Below the pieces are notes generated by a model, which did not search any database, was not told where the DNA came from, and saw only the letters and a program-made list of their open reading frames with translations. Below, piece after piece: positions 47,651 to 57,892 of a stretch of DNA of 64,000 nucleotides. This DNA is from Methyloversatilis sp. XJ19-49 (GTDB lineage: Bacteria; Pseudomonadota; Gammaproteobacteria; Burkholderiales; Rhodocyclaceae): positions 62,001 to 126,000 of the forward strand of contig NZ_JANINI010000008.1 of the NCBI RefSeq assembly GCF_024580145.1, written 5' to 3'. The translations under genes and the position numbers were made by a program. Numbering within the stretch: the stretch's first letter is position 1; each line of letters starts with the position of its first letter.

Positions 47651-50020
47651 ATGAAATTTTCAGAAAAATGGTTGCGCGAGTTCGTTGACCCGGCCATCGA
47701 TACGCAGGCGCTGTCGCACCTGCTGACCATGGCGGGTCTCGAAGTCGAGGAACTTGATCCGGTGGCAGCCGCCTTTCACGGCGTTGTCGTGGCGGAAGTA
47801 CTGTCCGTTGCACCGCATCCGGATGCCGATCGCCTGCGTGTTTGCAGCGTGAATGCGGGCGGCGAGCCGCTGCAGATCGTGTGCGGTGCGCCCAACGTAG
47901 CCGCCGGCATGAAGGTGCCGTGCGCCACGGTGGGGGCCAGTCTGCCGGGTATCGACATCAAGCGGGCGAAACTGCGCGGCGTTGAAAGCAACGGCATGCT
48001 GTGTTCTGCGCGCGAACTCGGGCTGTCGGAAGATCATGGCGGCCTGCTCGCGCTTCCCGTCGATGCGCCGGTAGGCACAGACATCCGGCATTACCTTGAT
48101 CTTGACGACAACGCTTTCGTCATCAAGCTCACACCGAACCGCGCAGACTGTTTCGGCATGCTGGGCATCGCGCGCGAAGTGTCGGCGCTGACCGGTGCGC
48201 CGTTATGTGTGCCGGAGATCGTCGCCGCGCCGGTCACGCTGACCGAGGTGCTGCCGGTCAGTATCGAGGCGGCAGATCTGTGCGGCCGTTTTTCGGGCCG
48301 TGTCATTCGCGGCGTAAATGCCCGCGCAGCCACGCCGGAGTGGATGAAGCGCCGGCTGGAGCGCGCCGGCATGCGTTCGATCTCCGTACTGGTCGACATT
48401 TCCAATTACGTCATGCTCGAGTTGAACCGACCGAATCACGTGTTCGATCTCGATCGCGTGAAGGGTGGCCTGACCGTGCGTTGGGCGCGCGAGGGCGAGC
48501 AACTCGTGCTGCTGAACGAGCAGACCATCACGCTGACACCGGACTGCGGCGTCATCGCCGACGAGACCGGCGTCGAAAGCTTCGCCGGCATCATGGGCGG
48601 CGCATCGACTGCGTGCTCGCTTGATACGCGCAATGTCTATGTCGAGGCGGCGTTCTGGCAACCCGATGCCATTCAGGGTCGCGCCCGCCGCTACGCGTTC
48701 TCCAGCGAGGCCGCTCACCGGTTCGAACGTGGCGTCGATTTTGCCGATACCGTGGCAGGCGTCGAGCGCGTCACGCAGCTCATTCTCGAACTGTGCGGCG
48801 GCGAAGCGGGCTCGATCGATGATCGCATCACCATGCTGCCGTCGCGCGAGCCGGTACGTTTGCGCCCGTTGCGCGTGTCCCGTGTGCTCGGTCTGCCATT
48901 TGGTGATGACGCCATCGAAGCCTGTCTTCAGCGCATGGCGCTGCCCTTTGCACGCGATGGCAGCGATTACATCGTGCAGCCACCGACCTGGCGCTTCGAT
49001 CTGCGCATCGAGGAAGACCTGATAGAGGAACTTGCCCGTCTGCACGGCTACGACAACATCCCGACCCATCCGCCGGTCGGCCGACTGGCCATGCCGGAGT
49101 TGCCCGAAGGACGTCGAAGCGCATCGAATGTGCGTCACCTGATGGCTGATCGCGACTATCAGGAAGTGATCAACTTCGCATTCGTAGAGCGACGCTGGGA
49201 AAAGGATTTTGCCGGCAACGACACGCCGGTTGTGCTGGCCAACCCGATCGCTAGCCAGATGTCGGTCATGCGCTCGACGCTGATCGGTGGTCTGGTCGAC
49301 AACGTGGTGACCAACCGTCGCCGTCAGCTTGATCGCGTGAGAGTGTTTGAAATCGGCCGCTGCTTCGCACACGACGCGCAGGCGGTGCCGGTCCCGGGTT
49401 TCGCGCAGACGCTGCGCATCGCCGGACTGGCCTGGGGGGCCGCTCAAGCGGAACAGTGGGGCGCCGCGGCGCGTCCGACCGATTTCTTCGATGTGAAGGG
49501 CGATGTCGAGGCGCTGGTGTTGCCCTGGCAGGCAGCGTTCGTTCCTGCGCGCCATGTGGCGCTGCATCCCGGGCGCTCGGCCTCGATCAGTCTGAACGGA
49601 CACGTGATCGGGTTCATTGGTGAATTGCATCCGGAGCTGGTGCAGCGCTACGAATTGGTGAGCGCACCGCTGGTATTCGAATGCAATCTCGAACCACTGC
49701 TCGGCAGTGCAGTACCGGCGTACCAGACCGTGTCCAGGCAGCCTGCAGTACGGCGCGATCTGGCGCTGCTGGTACCGCGTTCGACAACGCTTTCGCAGGT
49801 GCTGGAGGGGCTTCGCAGCGCTTCGCCGGCCATCGTGCAGGACATCGCCCTGTTCGATGTATATCAGGGTAAAGGCATATCGGATAACGAAAAAAGCTTT
49901 GCTTTCCGTATAGTTATGCAAGATACTCAACGTACTTTGGCGGACGCTGAAGTCGATGCGACCGTTGATCAACTGGTAATGTATGCACAGCGTGAGTTCG
50001 GTGCAAAGCTGCGCGCCTGA
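47651..50020 (+). CDS. pheT: Phenylalanyl-tRNA synthetase beta subunit
   Basis: PheT carries tRNA binding and editing. The 789-residue protein begins MKFSEKWLREFVDPAIDTQA and has an EMAP/OB-type tRNA-binding domain (residues about 40-150; LQIVCGAPNVAAGMKVPCAT). B3/B4 editing domains follow (about 200-370), then the B5 domain and class II-like core. The C-terminal anticodon-binding ferredoxin fold contains AVRRDLALLVPRST and EKSFAFRIVMQDTQRTLADAE. Its start is 12 bases after pheS. Confidence 0.97.
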   Translation: MKFSEKWLREFVDPAIDTQALSHLLTMAGLEVEELDPVAAAFHGVVVAEVLSVAPHPDADRLRVCSVNAGGEPLQIVCGAPNVAAGMKVPCATVGASLPGIDIKRAKLRGVESNGMLCSARELGLSEDHGGLLALPVDAPVGTDIRHYLDLDDNAFVIKLTPNRADCFGMLGIAREVSALTGAPLCVPEIVAAPVTLTEVLPVSIEAADLCGRFSGRVIRGVNARAATPEWMKRRLERAGMRSISVLVDISNYVMLELNRPNHVFDLDRVKGGLTVRWAREGEQLVLLNEQTITLTPDCGVIADETGVESFAGIMGGASTACSLDTRNVYVEAAFWQPDAIQGRARRYAFSSEAAHRFERGVDFADTVAGVERVTQLILELCGGEAGSIDDRITMLPSREPVRLRPLRVSRVLGLPFGDDAIEACLQRMALPFARDGSDYIVQPPTWRFDLRIEEDLIEELARLHGYDNIPTHPPVGRLAMPELPEGRRSASNVRHLMADRDYQEVINFAFVERRWEKDFAGNDTPVVLANPIASQMSVMRSTLIGGLVDNVVTNRRRQLDRVRVFEIGRCFAHDAQAVPVPGFAQTLRIAGLAWGAAQAEQWGAAARPTDFFDVKGDVEALVLPWQAAFVPARHVALHPGRSASISLNGHVIGFIGELHPELVQRYELVSAPLVFECNLEPLLGSAVPAYQTVSRQPAVRRDLALLVPRSTTLSQVLEGLRSASPAIVQDIALFDVYQGKGISDNEKSFAFRIVMQDTQRTLADAEVDATVDQLVMYAQREFGAKLRA

Positions 50021-50053
50021 GGCGGCAGGGCGACAGGGTTACGAGGAAGCCGC

Positions 50054-50362
50054 ATGACCACACTGACCAAAGCCGAACTGGCGGAAATGCTGTTCGAACA
50101 GGTAGGACTGAACAAACGCGAGGCGAAGGATATGGTCGAAGCATTCTTCGACGAAATCCGTGATGCGCTCGAAAGCGGCGACGGCGTCAAGCTGTCTGGC
50201 TTCGGCAACTTCCAGTTGCGAGACAAGCCGCAGCGCCCGGGGCGCAACCCCAAAACCGGTGAGGAGATTCCGATTACCGCCCGCCGGGTCGTCACTTTTC
50301 ATGCGAGCCAGAAGCTGAAGGCGGCCGTCGAGGGCATCGATTACGATGGAAACGACGAGTAA
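50054..50362 (+). CDS. ihfA: Integration host factor subunit alpha
   Basis: The 102-residue DNA-bending protein begins [20 protein letters not shown] and has [20 protein letters not shown] followed by [20 protein letters not shown], the IHF-alpha pattern. It partners with IhfB, encoded at 35196-35501. Its position after pheT is conserved. The end overlaps the downstream merR-family gene by 17 bases. Confidence 0.97.
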   Translation: MTTLTKAELAEMLFEQVGLNKREAKDMVEAFFDEIRDALESGDGVKLSGFGNFQLRDKPQRPGRNPKTGEEIPITARRVVTFHASQKLKAAVEGIDYDGNDE

Positions 50363-50714
50363 GGAGCCGCTGGTCCTGCCAGCGATTCCCGCCAAGCGTT
50401 ACTTCACGATCGGCGAGGTGAGCGAACTGTGCGGCGTCAAGCCGCATGTGCTTCGCTACTGGGAGCAGGAATTCACCCAGCTCAAGCCGGTGAAGCGACG
50501 CGGCAACCGGCGTTATTACCAGCACCACGAAGTGCTGCTTGTTCGCCGTATCCGCCAGCTCCTCTATGAAGAAGGCTTCACCATCAGTGGTGCGCGCAAT
50601 CGTCTCGACGATTCCGATCCTCGCGCGGGGGATGCCCCGGCTTCGACGGGGAACGCGTTCGACGTAGCAGAGTTGCGTGCGGCACTTCAGGAGATTCTCG
50701 ATCTGCTCGAGTGA
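50346..50714 (+). CDS. MerR-family transcriptional regulator
   Basis: The 122-residue protein has a MerR winged helix-turn-helix near its N-terminus: [27 protein letters not shown], then [36 protein letters not shown] short coiled dimerisation tail follows. It has no cysteine cluster for metals. It is the regulator regularly found directly after ihfA in proteobacteria; its effector is unknown. The start ATG lies inside ihfA, implying translational coupling. Confidence 0.93.
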   Translation: METTSKEPLVLPAIPAKRYFTIGEVSELCGVKPHVLRYWEQEFTQLKPVKRRGNRRYYQHHEVLLVRRIRQLLYEEGFTISGARNRLDDSDPRAGDAPASTGNAFDVAELRAALQEILDLLE

Positions 50715-50764
50715 CGCGCGGTTGCCGATTTTTGCTGGGCTTTCGGCTCAAGTCAGCCTGCCCC

Positions 50765-50773
50765 TGATATAAT
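50765..50773 (+). promoter_or_regulatory. Extended -10 promoter of tRNA-Pro
   Basis: TGATATAAT (50765-50773) is a perfect TATAAT with the extended TGN element, 12 bases before the tRNA. The -35 region is weak, as is common with an extended -10. Confidence 0.7.
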
Positions 50774-50784
50774 TTCTCGCTGAG

Positions 50785-50862
<78 letters not shown>

Positions 50863-50946
50863 ATTCTTCTTGCTTCAATCTGCTGTGGTCCATTCGTTGC
50901 GACATTGGTTGCAACATCGTGCCGCAACATTCGCCCTCCGTTTCCC

Positions 50947-51690
50947 ATGCGCATTCTGTTGTCCAACGACGACGGTTACTTTGCTCCCGGCCTAGAGGCG
51001 CTTGCACGGGCTCTCGGCGAGGTTGGAGATGTGACTGTCGTGGCTCCCGAGGCTGACCGCAGCGGCGCCAGCAACTCCCTGACACTTGACCGTCCGCTTA
51101 TCCTGCGTCGTGCGCGCAACGGTTTTCACTATGTCAATGGCACGCCGACAGACTGCGTTCACCTCGCAGTGACCGGTATGCTCGATCACCTGCCCGACAT
51201 CGTCGTGTCGGGGATCAATGACGGCGCCAACATGGGCGACGACACGATCTATTCGGGTACCGTTGCGGCGGCGACCGAAGGGTTCCTGCTCGGTGTGCCG
51301 GCGATTGCCATGTCGATGACGCGCAAGGGCAGCGCGCATTACGATACCGCTGCGCGCATTGCGTGCGATCTGGTGCGCCGGCTGACCGATCGTCCCTTTG
51401 CAACACCCGTGTTGCTCAACGTCAATGTGCCTGATCTGTCATTCGACGCCCTCAAAGGCGTCCAGGTGACACGGCTTGGCCGGCGGCACAAGGCCGAACC
51501 TGTGGTGCGAACCACCAATCCGCGAAACGAAACCGTCTATTGGGTCGGCGCTGCAGGTGCAGCTCAGGATGCCGGGGAAGGCACCGATTTTCACGCCACG
51601 GCCCATGGATTCGCATCGATCACGCCGCTGCAGATCGACCTGACCCACATGGCCCAGATGGGGCAGGTGCGCGACTGGCTGGGCGCATGA
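50947..51690 (+). CDS. surE: 5'/3'-nucleotidase SurE
   Basis: SurE is a metal-dependent nucleoside monophosphatase and exopolyphosphatase linked to stress survival. The 247-residue protein begins [20 protein letters not shown], with the metal-binding Asp pair. It has [49 protein letters not shown] and AIAMSMT, all SurE signatures. It overlaps pcm by ATGA and starts the surE-pcm-nlpD-rpoS operon. Confidence 0.97.
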   Translation: MRILLSNDDGYFAPGLEALARALGEVGDVTVVAPEADRSGASNSLTLDRPLILRRARNGFHYVNGTPTDCVHLAVTGMLDHLPDIVVSGINDGANMGDDTIYSGTVAAATEGFLLGVPAIAMSMTRKGSAHYDTAARIACDLVRRLTDRPFATPVLLNVNVPDLSFDALKGVQVTRLGRRHKAEPVVRTTNPRNETVYWVGAAGAAQDAGEGTDFHATAHGFASITPLQIDLTHMAQMGQVRDWLGA

Positions 51691-52340
51691 CGGCAGCAGA
51701 CGCAAGTCTGAGCCTGACGCGTGCGCGCACCAGGATGGTTGAACGGCTGCGTGTTTCGGGTATCCGCGACGAAGGCGTTCTGGCTGCAATGCAGTCCATA
51801 CCGCGTCACCAGTTCATCGAGGAAGCACTCGGTACGCGCGCCTATGAGGACACTGCGCTGCCGCTCGGCTTCCAGCAGACCATTTCGCAGCCCTTCGTCG
51901 TCGCGCGGATGATTGAACTTCTGCGAGCTGGCGGACGTCCTCTCGGCAAGACGCTTGAAGTCGGAGCCGGGTGTGGATATCAGGCGGCCGTTTTGTCGAA
52001 GCTCGCCAGCGATGTGTATGCCATCGAACGAATTGCGCCACTGCTGGAACGTGCCAAGCGCAACCTGCGTCCTTTGCGGCTGCCGAATGTTCGCCTGAAA
52101 CACGCTGATGGCATGATCGGGCTGGCTGCCGAAGGGCCGTTCGATACAATCATCGTGGCGGCTGCTGCTGCAGCGGTGCCGAAGGCATTGCTCGATCAGC
52201 TGGCCGAGGGGGGACGACTCGTGATTCCCGTCGGCACCACCGACCAATCGCTGAGATTGATCGAAAGACAGCCGCATCGCTATGTCGAATCGAAACTGGA
52301 CGCGGTGCGCTTCGTGCCGCTGTTGCCGGGGGTTGAATGA
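51687..52340 (+). CDS. pcm: Protein-L-isoaspartate O-methyltransferase
   Basis: Pcm methylates isoaspartyl residues in aged proteins to start their repair. The 217-residue protein has [60 protein letters not shown] (SAM site) and [16 protein letters not shown], the full family set. The ATG overlaps surE and the stop overlaps nlpD, both by ATGA. Confidence 0.96.
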   Translation: MTAADASLSLTRARTRMVERLRVSGIRDEGVLAAMQSIPRHQFIEEALGTRAYEDTALPLGFQQTISQPFVVARMIELLRAGGRPLGKTLEVGAGCGYQAAVLSKLASDVYAIERIAPLLERAKRNLRPLRLPNVRLKHADGMIGLAAEGPFDTIIVAAAAAAVPKALLDQLAEGGRLVIPVGTTDQSLRLIERQPHRYVESKLDAVRFVPLLPGVE

Positions 52341-53323
52341 ATAGATCGTTGTTCGCGGTGCCGGCGTTGTGTCTGCTGCTTGCGTCGTGCGCAGGCACGC
52401 GGCCGGCGCCGGTTGAGATCCGTCCGCCGGTGGGGGCGGCACCCACTGCGGCACCGGCCACGCCCGCCGCCGCCGCACAACGCCCCGGCGTACACGTCGT
52501 CGCCAAGGGCGACACGCTGTTCAGCATCGCGCTCGAATATGGTCAGGACTGGCGCGATCTGGTGATCTGGAATCGACTCGAAAACCCCAACCTGATCAAG
52601 CTAGGGCAGGAATTGCGTATCGCTGCACCGGAGGGTGGCATGGAAACCCGTCCGATCGCCGCACCGGGCGTTGAATCGCGGCCCCTGGACACGCCTGCTC
52701 CGAGCGCGCCGGCAGTGACAGAGCAGGTTCCCGCGGCAGCGGACGCGATGCTCAAGCGCGAGCCACGCGGCGGCGTTGAGCCGTATTCCGAAGCGGCACT
52801 TGACCGCATTCGTTCGGCCGGGATCACGCCCCTGCCGCCGGGTGCAGCCGTCGCGGCCACAACGCCCGCTCCGCCTGCCTCAACAGCCGGTGCTGCAGGA
52901 ACCGGCGCACCCGCCATCGTGACACCGCCGGACGCGGTACGTGCGGAAGACGGCGTCGAGTGGAGCTGGCCGGCGAGCGGCCGCATCATCGGACGCTTCG
53001 GCGAAGGCAGCAACAAGGGCGTCGATGTTTCGGGTCGTACCGGCGACCCGGTTCTGGCTGCGGCCGGCGGTCGCGTGGTGTATGCCGGCGATGCCATGCG
53101 CGGTTATGGCAAACTGGTCATCGTCAAGCACGACAATACGTTTTTGTCCGCTTACGCGCACAACAGCAAGATACTGGTTCAGGAACGCGACACGGTAAAG
53201 CGCGGTCAGCGTATCGCCGAGATAGGCGACAGCGACACCGAAGCCGGCAAGCCCCGTCTGCACTTCGAAATACGGCGCCAGGGCAAACCCGTCGATCCGA
53301 TGAAGTATCTGCCACCGAGATAA
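52337..53323 (+). CDS. nlpD: NlpD-like lipoprotein with LysM and degenerate LytM domain
   Basis: NlpD activates cell-separation amidases from the outer membrane. The 328-residue protein has a lipoprotein signal ([11 protein letters not shown]) and a LysM domain ([20 protein letters not shown], residues about 52-95). A Pro/Ala-rich linker leads to a C-terminal M23/LytM domain ([56 protein letters not shown]). The metal-site His of GxxxHxGxD is absent (KGVDVSG), so it is a non-catalytic activator. Promoter elements for rpoS often lie within this gene. Confidence 0.95.
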   Translation: MNRSLFAVPALCLLLASCAGTRPAPVEIRPPVGAAPTAAPATPAAAAQRPGVHVVAKGDTLFSIALEYGQDWRDLVIWNRLENPNLIKLGQELRIAAPEGGMETRPIAAPGVESRPLDTPAPSAPAVTEQVPAAADAMLKREPRGGVEPYSEAALDRIRSAGITPLPPGAAVAATTPAPPASTAGAAGTGAPAIVTPPDAVRAEDGVEWSWPASGRIIGRFGEGSNKGVDVSGRTGDPVLAAAGGRVVYAGDAMRGYGKLVIVKHDNTFLSAYAHNSKILVQERDTVKRGQRIAEIGDSDTEAGKPRLHFEIRRQGKPVDPMKYLPPR

Positions 53324-53326
53324 TCC

Positions 53327-54280
53327 ATGTCCGATCTTTCGCAACCCGAAGACGCTGAACCGGCTGAGCCCGTCGACGACGATGCCGTCGTGGGCGAGCT
53401 GGATGGCGTCGAGGTCGCGGCCGAACCGGTCGAAGCGCCCGAGGCGGAATTCCTCGGCGATGCCACTCAGCTCTACCTGAACGAAATCGGTGCCAACCCG
53501 CTGCTGACGCCGGAGGAAGAACTCGCCCTGTCGCGCCGCGTGCGCCTGGGTGATTTCGAAGCGCGCCAGACCATGATCGAGCGCAACCTGCGCCTGGTCG
53601 TGAATATCGCAAAGCACTACCTGAACCGCGGCATGCCGCTGCTTGACCTCGTGGAGGAGGGCAATCTCGGCTTGATCCACGCGCTTGAAAAGTTCGATCC
53701 GGAGCGCGGCTTCCGCTTCTCCACCTACGCCACGTGGTGGATACGGCAGAACATCGAGCGCGCGATCATGAACCAGTCGCGCACCATACGGCTGCCGGTG
53801 CATGTGGTGAAGGAACTGAACCAGGTGCTTCGCGCCATGCGCAATCTGGAGGCGCGCAGCGGTGGCGATTGCTGCGCCGAAGACATCGCAACCTTGCTGG
53901 CCAAGCCGGTCGAGGACGTGCGGCACATTCTTTCGCTGAACGAACACACTGCTTCGCTCGATGCGCCGCTCGACATCGATCCTTCGCTTTCGATCGGTGA
54001 GTCGCTTGCCGACGAAAATCAGGAAGGGCCGGAGGAGCAGATCCAGAACGCCGAAATCGGCAGCCTCGTGCAGGCCTGGATCGCCCAACTCAACGACAAG
54101 CAGCGTACGGTGATCGAGTATCGCTATGGCATCAACAACCGCGAGATAGCCACCCTGGAAGAACTGGCCGACCAGCTCAGTCTTACGCGTGAGCGGGTGC
54201 GTCAGATTCAGCTCGAAGCACTTGCTCAGCTACGCAAGATCCTGCGCCGGGCGGGTGTGTCACGCGACGTGCTGCTGTAA
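53327..54280 (+). CDS. rpoS: RNA polymerase sigma factor RpoS
   Basis: RpoS directs stationary-phase and general stress transcription. The 317-residue sigma-70-family protein has an acidic N-terminus and region 1.2 ([20 protein letters not shown]). Region 2 contains [30 protein letters not shown] and [20 protein letters not shown]. Region 3 and region 4 follow, the latter with [23 protein letters not shown]. Short length and position after nlpD identify RpoS rather than RpoD. It converges on fliR across a repeat-rich spacer. Confidence 0.97.
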   Translation: MSDLSQPEDAEPAEPVDDDAVVGELDGVEVAAEPVEAPEAEFLGDATQLYLNEIGANPLLTPEEELALSRRVRLGDFEARQTMIERNLRLVVNIAKHYLNRGMPLLDLVEEGNLGLIHALEKFDPERGFRFSTYATWWIRQNIERAIMNQSRTIRLPVHVVKELNQVLRAMRNLEARSGGDCCAEDIATLLAKPVEDVRHILSLNEHTASLDAPLDIDPSLSIGESLADENQEGPEEQIQNAEIGSLVQAWIAQLNDKQRTVIEYRYGINNREIATLEELADQLSLTRERVRQIQLEALAQLRKILRRAGVSRDVLL

Positions 54281-54336
54281 GCGCCGTCAGGGATGCCTTT
54301 CAGCGCCGGCTTTTGCATGCTCGGCAGGTTCTAACG

Positions 54337-54431
54337 GCAGCGCGATGCGCTGCGAAACCCCAGAGCTCGGGAGGCTGGCTATGCATAGCCAGCCCGTTCA
54401 GCAGGCGCAGCGCAATGCGCTGCGAAACCCC
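54337..54431. repeat. Paired REP-like palindromic repeats between rpoS and fliR
   Basis: Two 25-base direct repeats (54337-54361 and 54407-54431) differ at one base. Each contains a hairpin GCAGCGC-3nt-GCGCTGC followed by GAAACCCC. Midway lies a perfect 22-base palindrome (54373-54394, half-site GGCTGGCTATG). The layout of two repeats flanking a palindrome between convergent genes resembles a bacterial interspersed mosaic element. Confidence 0.72.
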
Positions 54432-54435
54432 TGCT

Positions 54436-55209
54436 TCACCCCATTGCGAGTTGGGCTACGGTTTCGAGTCCGTACTCGAACATGCGCTGCATCGCTGGTG
54501 CGATGAAGGACAGTGACAGCATCAGCATCACGAACCCGGCGATCAGCGTCACTGGAAAGCCGATGGCGAACAGGTTGAGCGCCGGTGCGGCGCGCGTGAG
54601 TACGGCCAGTGCGATATTGACCACAAGCAGTGCTGCGATCAGTGGCAGCGCCAGCATCAGGCCGGCGGAGAACACCGTGCTGCCCCAGCGCGCAATGGCC
54701 AGCCAACCATTGGCCGGGAACAGGTCGGCACCGACCGGCCACCATTCGAAGCTGTTGCCCAGCACGGCCAGCAGCATCAGGTGGCCATTGATGGACAGGA
54801 AGATCAACGTCGCCATCAGACCAAGAAACTCCGCGATCACCGGCGACTGCGACGCGTTGTCCGGGTCGTAGAACATTGCGAAGCCCAGACCCATCTGCAG
54901 GCCGATCAACTCGCCGGCCAGATCGACCGCCGCGAACACGATGCGTATCGTGAAGCCGAGTGCGATGCCGATCAGCATCTGCTGCACCAGTGCCATCGTG
55001 CCGGGCCAGGTTCCGACGCTGAGCCCGGACGGCGGCAGCGTGGGCACGATGGCAAAGGTAATCAGCAGGCCGAGCGCGAGCCGGGCGCGCATGACGAAGG
55101 CGCGGTTGCTGAAAACCGGCGCCGCGGCGATCAGTCCCATCACCCGCGCCAGCGGAAACAGGAAACTCGCCATCCACAGGTCGAGCTGGGCGGCGGTGAC
55201 CGAAATCAT
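54436..55209 (-). CDS. fliR: Flagellar export apparatus protein FliR
   Basis: FliR is part of the FliPQR export gate. The 257-residue polytopic protein has about six helices, with FLFPLARVMGLIAAAPVFSN, PTLPPSGLSVGT, LIGLQMGLGFAMFYDPDNAS and GLMLALPLIAALLVVNIALAVLTRAAP, all typical of FliR. It lies six bases after fliQ on the minus strand and is the last gene of this run. Confidence 0.96.
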   Translation of the reverse strand: MISVTAAQLDLWMASFLFPLARVMGLIAAAPVFSNRAFVMRARLALGLLITFAIVPTLPPSGLSVGTWPGTMALVQQMLIGIALGFTIRIVFAAVDLAGELIGLQMGLGFAMFYDPDNASQSPVIAEFLGLMATLIFLSINGHLMLLAVLGNSFEWWPVGADLFPANGWLAIARWGSTVFSAGLMLALPLIAALLVVNIALAVLTRAAPALNLFAIGFPVTLIAGFVMLMLSLSFIAPAMQRMFEYGLETVAQLAMG

Positions 55210-55215
55210 TCAGGA

Positions 55216-55485
55216 CTAGCCGAGCAGCGACGGGATCGACGAATACAGCCGGCGCATGTAATCGGTCATGATGGTGATCATCCACGGGCCGCCGATGACC
55301 AGCACGGCGAACACCGCGATCAGCTTGGGTATGAACGAAAGTGTCATTTCGTTCACCTGGGTGGCAGCCTGGAAGATGCTGACGATCAGGCCGGTGATCA
55401 AGGCCGCGCCCAGCATGGGCGCGGACACGAGGAGCAGTGTTTCGACGGCGTGACGGCCGATGTCGACAACGGTGGTGGGCGTCAT
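55216..55485 (-). CDS. fliQ: Flagellar export apparatus protein FliQ
   Basis: The 89-residue length is exactly that of FliQ. It has two transmembrane hairpin helices (ETLLLVSAPMLGAALITGLIVSIFQAAT; FIPKLIAVFAVLVIGGPWMITIMTDY) around QVNEMTLS, the conserved loop. The ATG at 55485 (MTPTTVVDIG) is the family start; longer in-frame upstream sequence belongs to the fliP end. Confidence 0.96.
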   Translation of the reverse strand: MTPTTVVDIGRHAVETLLLVSAPMLGAALITGLIVSIFQAATQVNEMTLSFIPKLIAVFAVLVIGGPWMITIMTDYMRRLYSSIPSLLG

Positions 55486-55498
55486 GGTGCGCAGTCCT

Positions 55499-56251
55499 TC
55501 ATATCTGGCCGAAACTGGAAACGAGCGTGCCGAGAATGAGGTTCCAGCCATCCACCAGCACGAAAAGCATGAGCTTGAAGGGCAGCGACACGATGACCGG
55601 CGACATCATCATCATGCCCATGGACATCAGCACCGATGCGACCACCATGTCGATGATGATGAATGGAATGAAGATGATGAAGCCGATCTGAAAAGCCGTC
55701 TTCAACTCTGATGTGACGTAGGCGGGTACGACGACGCGCATCGGCAACTGTTCCGAACTGGCGACCTTTGGGGTGTTCGACAGACGCATGAACAGCTCGA
55801 TGTCCGGCTCGCGCACCTGCTTCAGCATGAAGGTTTTCAGCGGTTTGGCGCCCGCGTCCAGCGCCTGTTCGAAGCCGATGCGGTTTTCGCTCAGCGGCAG
55901 GTAGGCCTCGGCGTAGATCTTCTCGCCGACCGGCGCCATGATGAAAAAGCTCAGGAACAGCGCCAGACCGATCAGCACCTGGTTGGGCGGACTGGTCTGC
56001 GTGCCCATGGCCTGACGCAGCAGCGACAGCACGATGATGATGCGGGTGAAGCTGGTCATCATCAGCATGACCGCCGGCAGGAAGGACAGGCTGGTCAGCA
56101 GCAGCAGGGTCTGGATGGACAGCGACCAGTTGGTGCCGCCGCCGGCGGCCGGCGTGCTGGTCAGTGCAGGCAGGGCCTGTGCCCACGTGTCCGGGGCCGC
56201 GACTGCGCCCAGTGCGGCAAGTCCCAGCGCCGGAAGCAGGCGTCGCGTCAT
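55499..56251 (-). CDS. fliP: Flagellar export apparatus protein FliP
   Basis: FliP forms the core of the flagellar export gate. The 250-residue protein has a cleavable signal (MTRRLLPALGLAALGAVAAP) and four membrane segments. FliP motifs are present: FTRIIIVLSLLRQAMGTQTS, PPNQVLIGLALFLSFFIMAP and FIPFIIIDMVVASVLMSMGM. LPFKLMLFVLVDGWNLI closes the protein. The start overlaps the fliO stop by ATGA. Confidence 0.96.
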   Translation of the reverse strand: MTRRLLPALGLAALGAVAAPDTWAQALPALTSTPAAGGGTNWSLSIQTLLLLTSLSFLPAVMLMMTSFTRIIIVLSLLRQAMGTQTSPPNQVLIGLALFLSFFIMAPVGEKIYAEAYLPLSENRIGFEQALDAGAKPLKTFMLKQVREPDIELFMRLSNTPKVASSEQLPMRVVVPAYVTSELKTAFQIGFIIFIPFIIIDMVVASVLMSMGMMMMSPVIVSLPFKLMLFVLVDGWNLILGTLVSSFGQI

Positions 56252-56667
56252 GACCGACCTGCTTTCAGTTTCGCCAGCAGGGCGCCGAAGTCTGCCGCGA
56301 CCGGCTTTGCATCGGTGCCGGCCGGACTGATCTCTCCGCGCGGCAGCGTCGCGATGCCGGTGACCGAGCCGGGCGCTACGCCGACCACCAGCCAGTGTTC
56401 GCCGATTTCCAGCAGGACCACGCGTTCGCGCGATCCCACCGCGATGCCGCCGACGGTGCGGATCGGTGCGCTGCCGGTCAGGCGACCGCCGGACAGGCGG
56501 CGCAGCAGCCACAGCACGGCGAACAGTGTCGCAAGCACGACACCGAGCGCGCCGACCATCTGCATGACTGCACCGGCGCCGCTGGCCGGCGCCGCGGTGG
56601 CCGTCGGCTCTGCGGCTTGAAGGAGGCCGGCGGAACAAACAAGCAAAAGCGATAGCCAAGTTTTCAT
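56248..56667 (-). CDS. fliO: Flagellar biosynthesis protein FliO
   Basis: FliO assists FliP oligomer assembly. The 139-residue protein has a signal-like N-terminus (KTWLSLLLVCSAGLLQAAEP), a transmembrane helix (VGALGVVLATLFAVLWLLRRL) and the cytoplasmic FliO/MopB domain with VGGIAVGSRERVVLLEIGEHWLVVGVAPGSV. It is the first gene of the fliOPQR group here; 251 bases upstream of it separate it from a divergent diguanylate cyclase gene. Confidence 0.93.
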   Translation of the reverse strand: MKTWLSLLLVCSAGLLQAAEPTATAAPASGAGAVMQMVGALGVVLATLFAVLWLLRRLSGGRLTGSAPIRTVGGIAVGSRERVVLLEIGEHWLVVGVAPGSVTGIATLPRGEISPAGTDAKPVAADFGALLAKLKAGRS

Positions 56668-56918
56668 GCGCCAAGGCTAGCGCCCGACAGTACCGGTTCA
56701 GCGCGGGAATAGATCGGTTTTAGGCCGGCAATTTCTGCCGCTCGACGTCCGGCTCCGTGCGCCGTCGGGGATCGCCGCTGCGCGGCGCGCGCGAGGCGTT
56801 GAACGTATCGTCCGCGCTGGTGCTCAAACCTGTGCGATTCAGAAGATGAAGATGCGTCGATCGCGATCCCCACGGATGCAGGACATTGCGCCGGACCCAA
56901 CTGGTACCACACCCTTCC

Positions 56919-57806
56919 ATGACTTCACATCGATCCAGCCAGGATCGCCCCGTGCTCGCCCCGCAGACTTTCAGACGGGCACTTGAAAAGAGCCACGAAG
57001 CGAAGGAAAAAGTCGAAGTCTGTGCCGATGAACTGACCTCGGCCAACGATGCGGTCAAGGCGAAGATCGCGATGGGCGTAACGTCTTTGCCCGTGCATGA
57101 AGCCCTGGCGGACAGCGAGGGCGTTGAAGTCAAGGTGCACGAAGTCGCGGGCGACCTGAACGAGGTGACGGATACGCTGGCGCAGGGCATCGATGACCTG
57201 AAGGAGGTCGAATCTGCGCTGAAGCGCTCCCGAAAAGCGTTGCTCGAGTCGGAGGCCGCTCTGGCGATGTCACAGCGGGGAGAGCAGAAGGCAAAGTTCG
57301 ACGGCATGCATGACCTGCGGACCGGCTTGCCCAATCGCACGCTGTTCGATGACCGCCTTGCGCAAGCCATTTCGCTCGCCGAACGCCATGGCTGGACCCT
57401 GGCCGTCATGTTTCTCGATCTTGATCGCTTCAAGGCAGTGAATGACATGCATGGGCACGCCGCCGGCGACCGCGTGCTGGAGGAGATCGCGCATCGGCTC
57501 ATCGGACACTGTCGCGATGAAGACTCGGTATGCCGCAACGGGGGGGACGAGTTCCTCTACCTGCTGATGAACCCACAGGGCCGGGAAAACATCGAGCGCG
57601 TGGCCAGTATGGTGCTGGCGAACCTGGGTGCCCCGATCGACATGGACGGCCTGCAGCTCGTCATCACGCCCAGCATCGGCATTTCGCTTTATCCGGAACA
57701 CGGCGAGACCGGGGATCGACTGATCGAGCATGCCGATGTCGCCATGTATCGGGCAAAGCGGGAAACAAGCGGTTTTGCGATCTTCGACCGCGCCAAGCCA
57801 GGGTAG
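56919..57806 (+). CDS. Diguanylate cyclase (GGDEF domain)
   Basis: The 295-residue protein has an N-terminal helical, probably coiled-coil region (residues about 15-125, rich in Glu, Lys and Ala). The GGDEF domain follows: HDLRTGLPNRTLFDDRL, MFLDLDRFKAVNDMHGHAAG and the active site NGGDEF (208-212). An RxxD inhibitory site (R199-D202) sits five residues before the GG, so product feedback is expected. No membrane segment or sensor domain is seen. It is a plus-strand gene inserted in the minus-strand flagellar cluster, between fliO and fliN, so it may tune motility through cyclic di-GMP. Confidence 0.93.
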   Translation: MTSHRSSQDRPVLAPQTFRRALEKSHEAKEKVEVCADELTSANDAVKAKIAMGVTSLPVHEALADSEGVEVKVHEVAGDLNEVTDTLAQGIDDLKEVESALKRSRKALLESEAALAMSQRGEQKAKFDGMHDLRTGLPNRTLFDDRLAQAISLAERHGWTLAVMFLDLDRFKAVNDMHGHAAGDRVLEEIAHRLIGHCRDEDSVCRNGGDEFLYLLMNPQGRENIERVASMVLANLGAPIDMDGLQLVITPSIGISLYPEHGETGDRLIEHADVAMYRAKRETSGFAIFDRAKPG

Positions 57807-57892
57807 ATCTCGTCCGACGGGAGTGCCCATACTGCACGCCGTCGAGCGAGGGGGGCTGTGCTGACCCGTGGTCGCCGAAACGGCTGTGCAGG

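Noticed and set aside
48203-49972. A 589-codon minus-strand frame opposite pheT
   Set aside because: It is a shadow of pheT in a high-GC genome; no conserved protein features.
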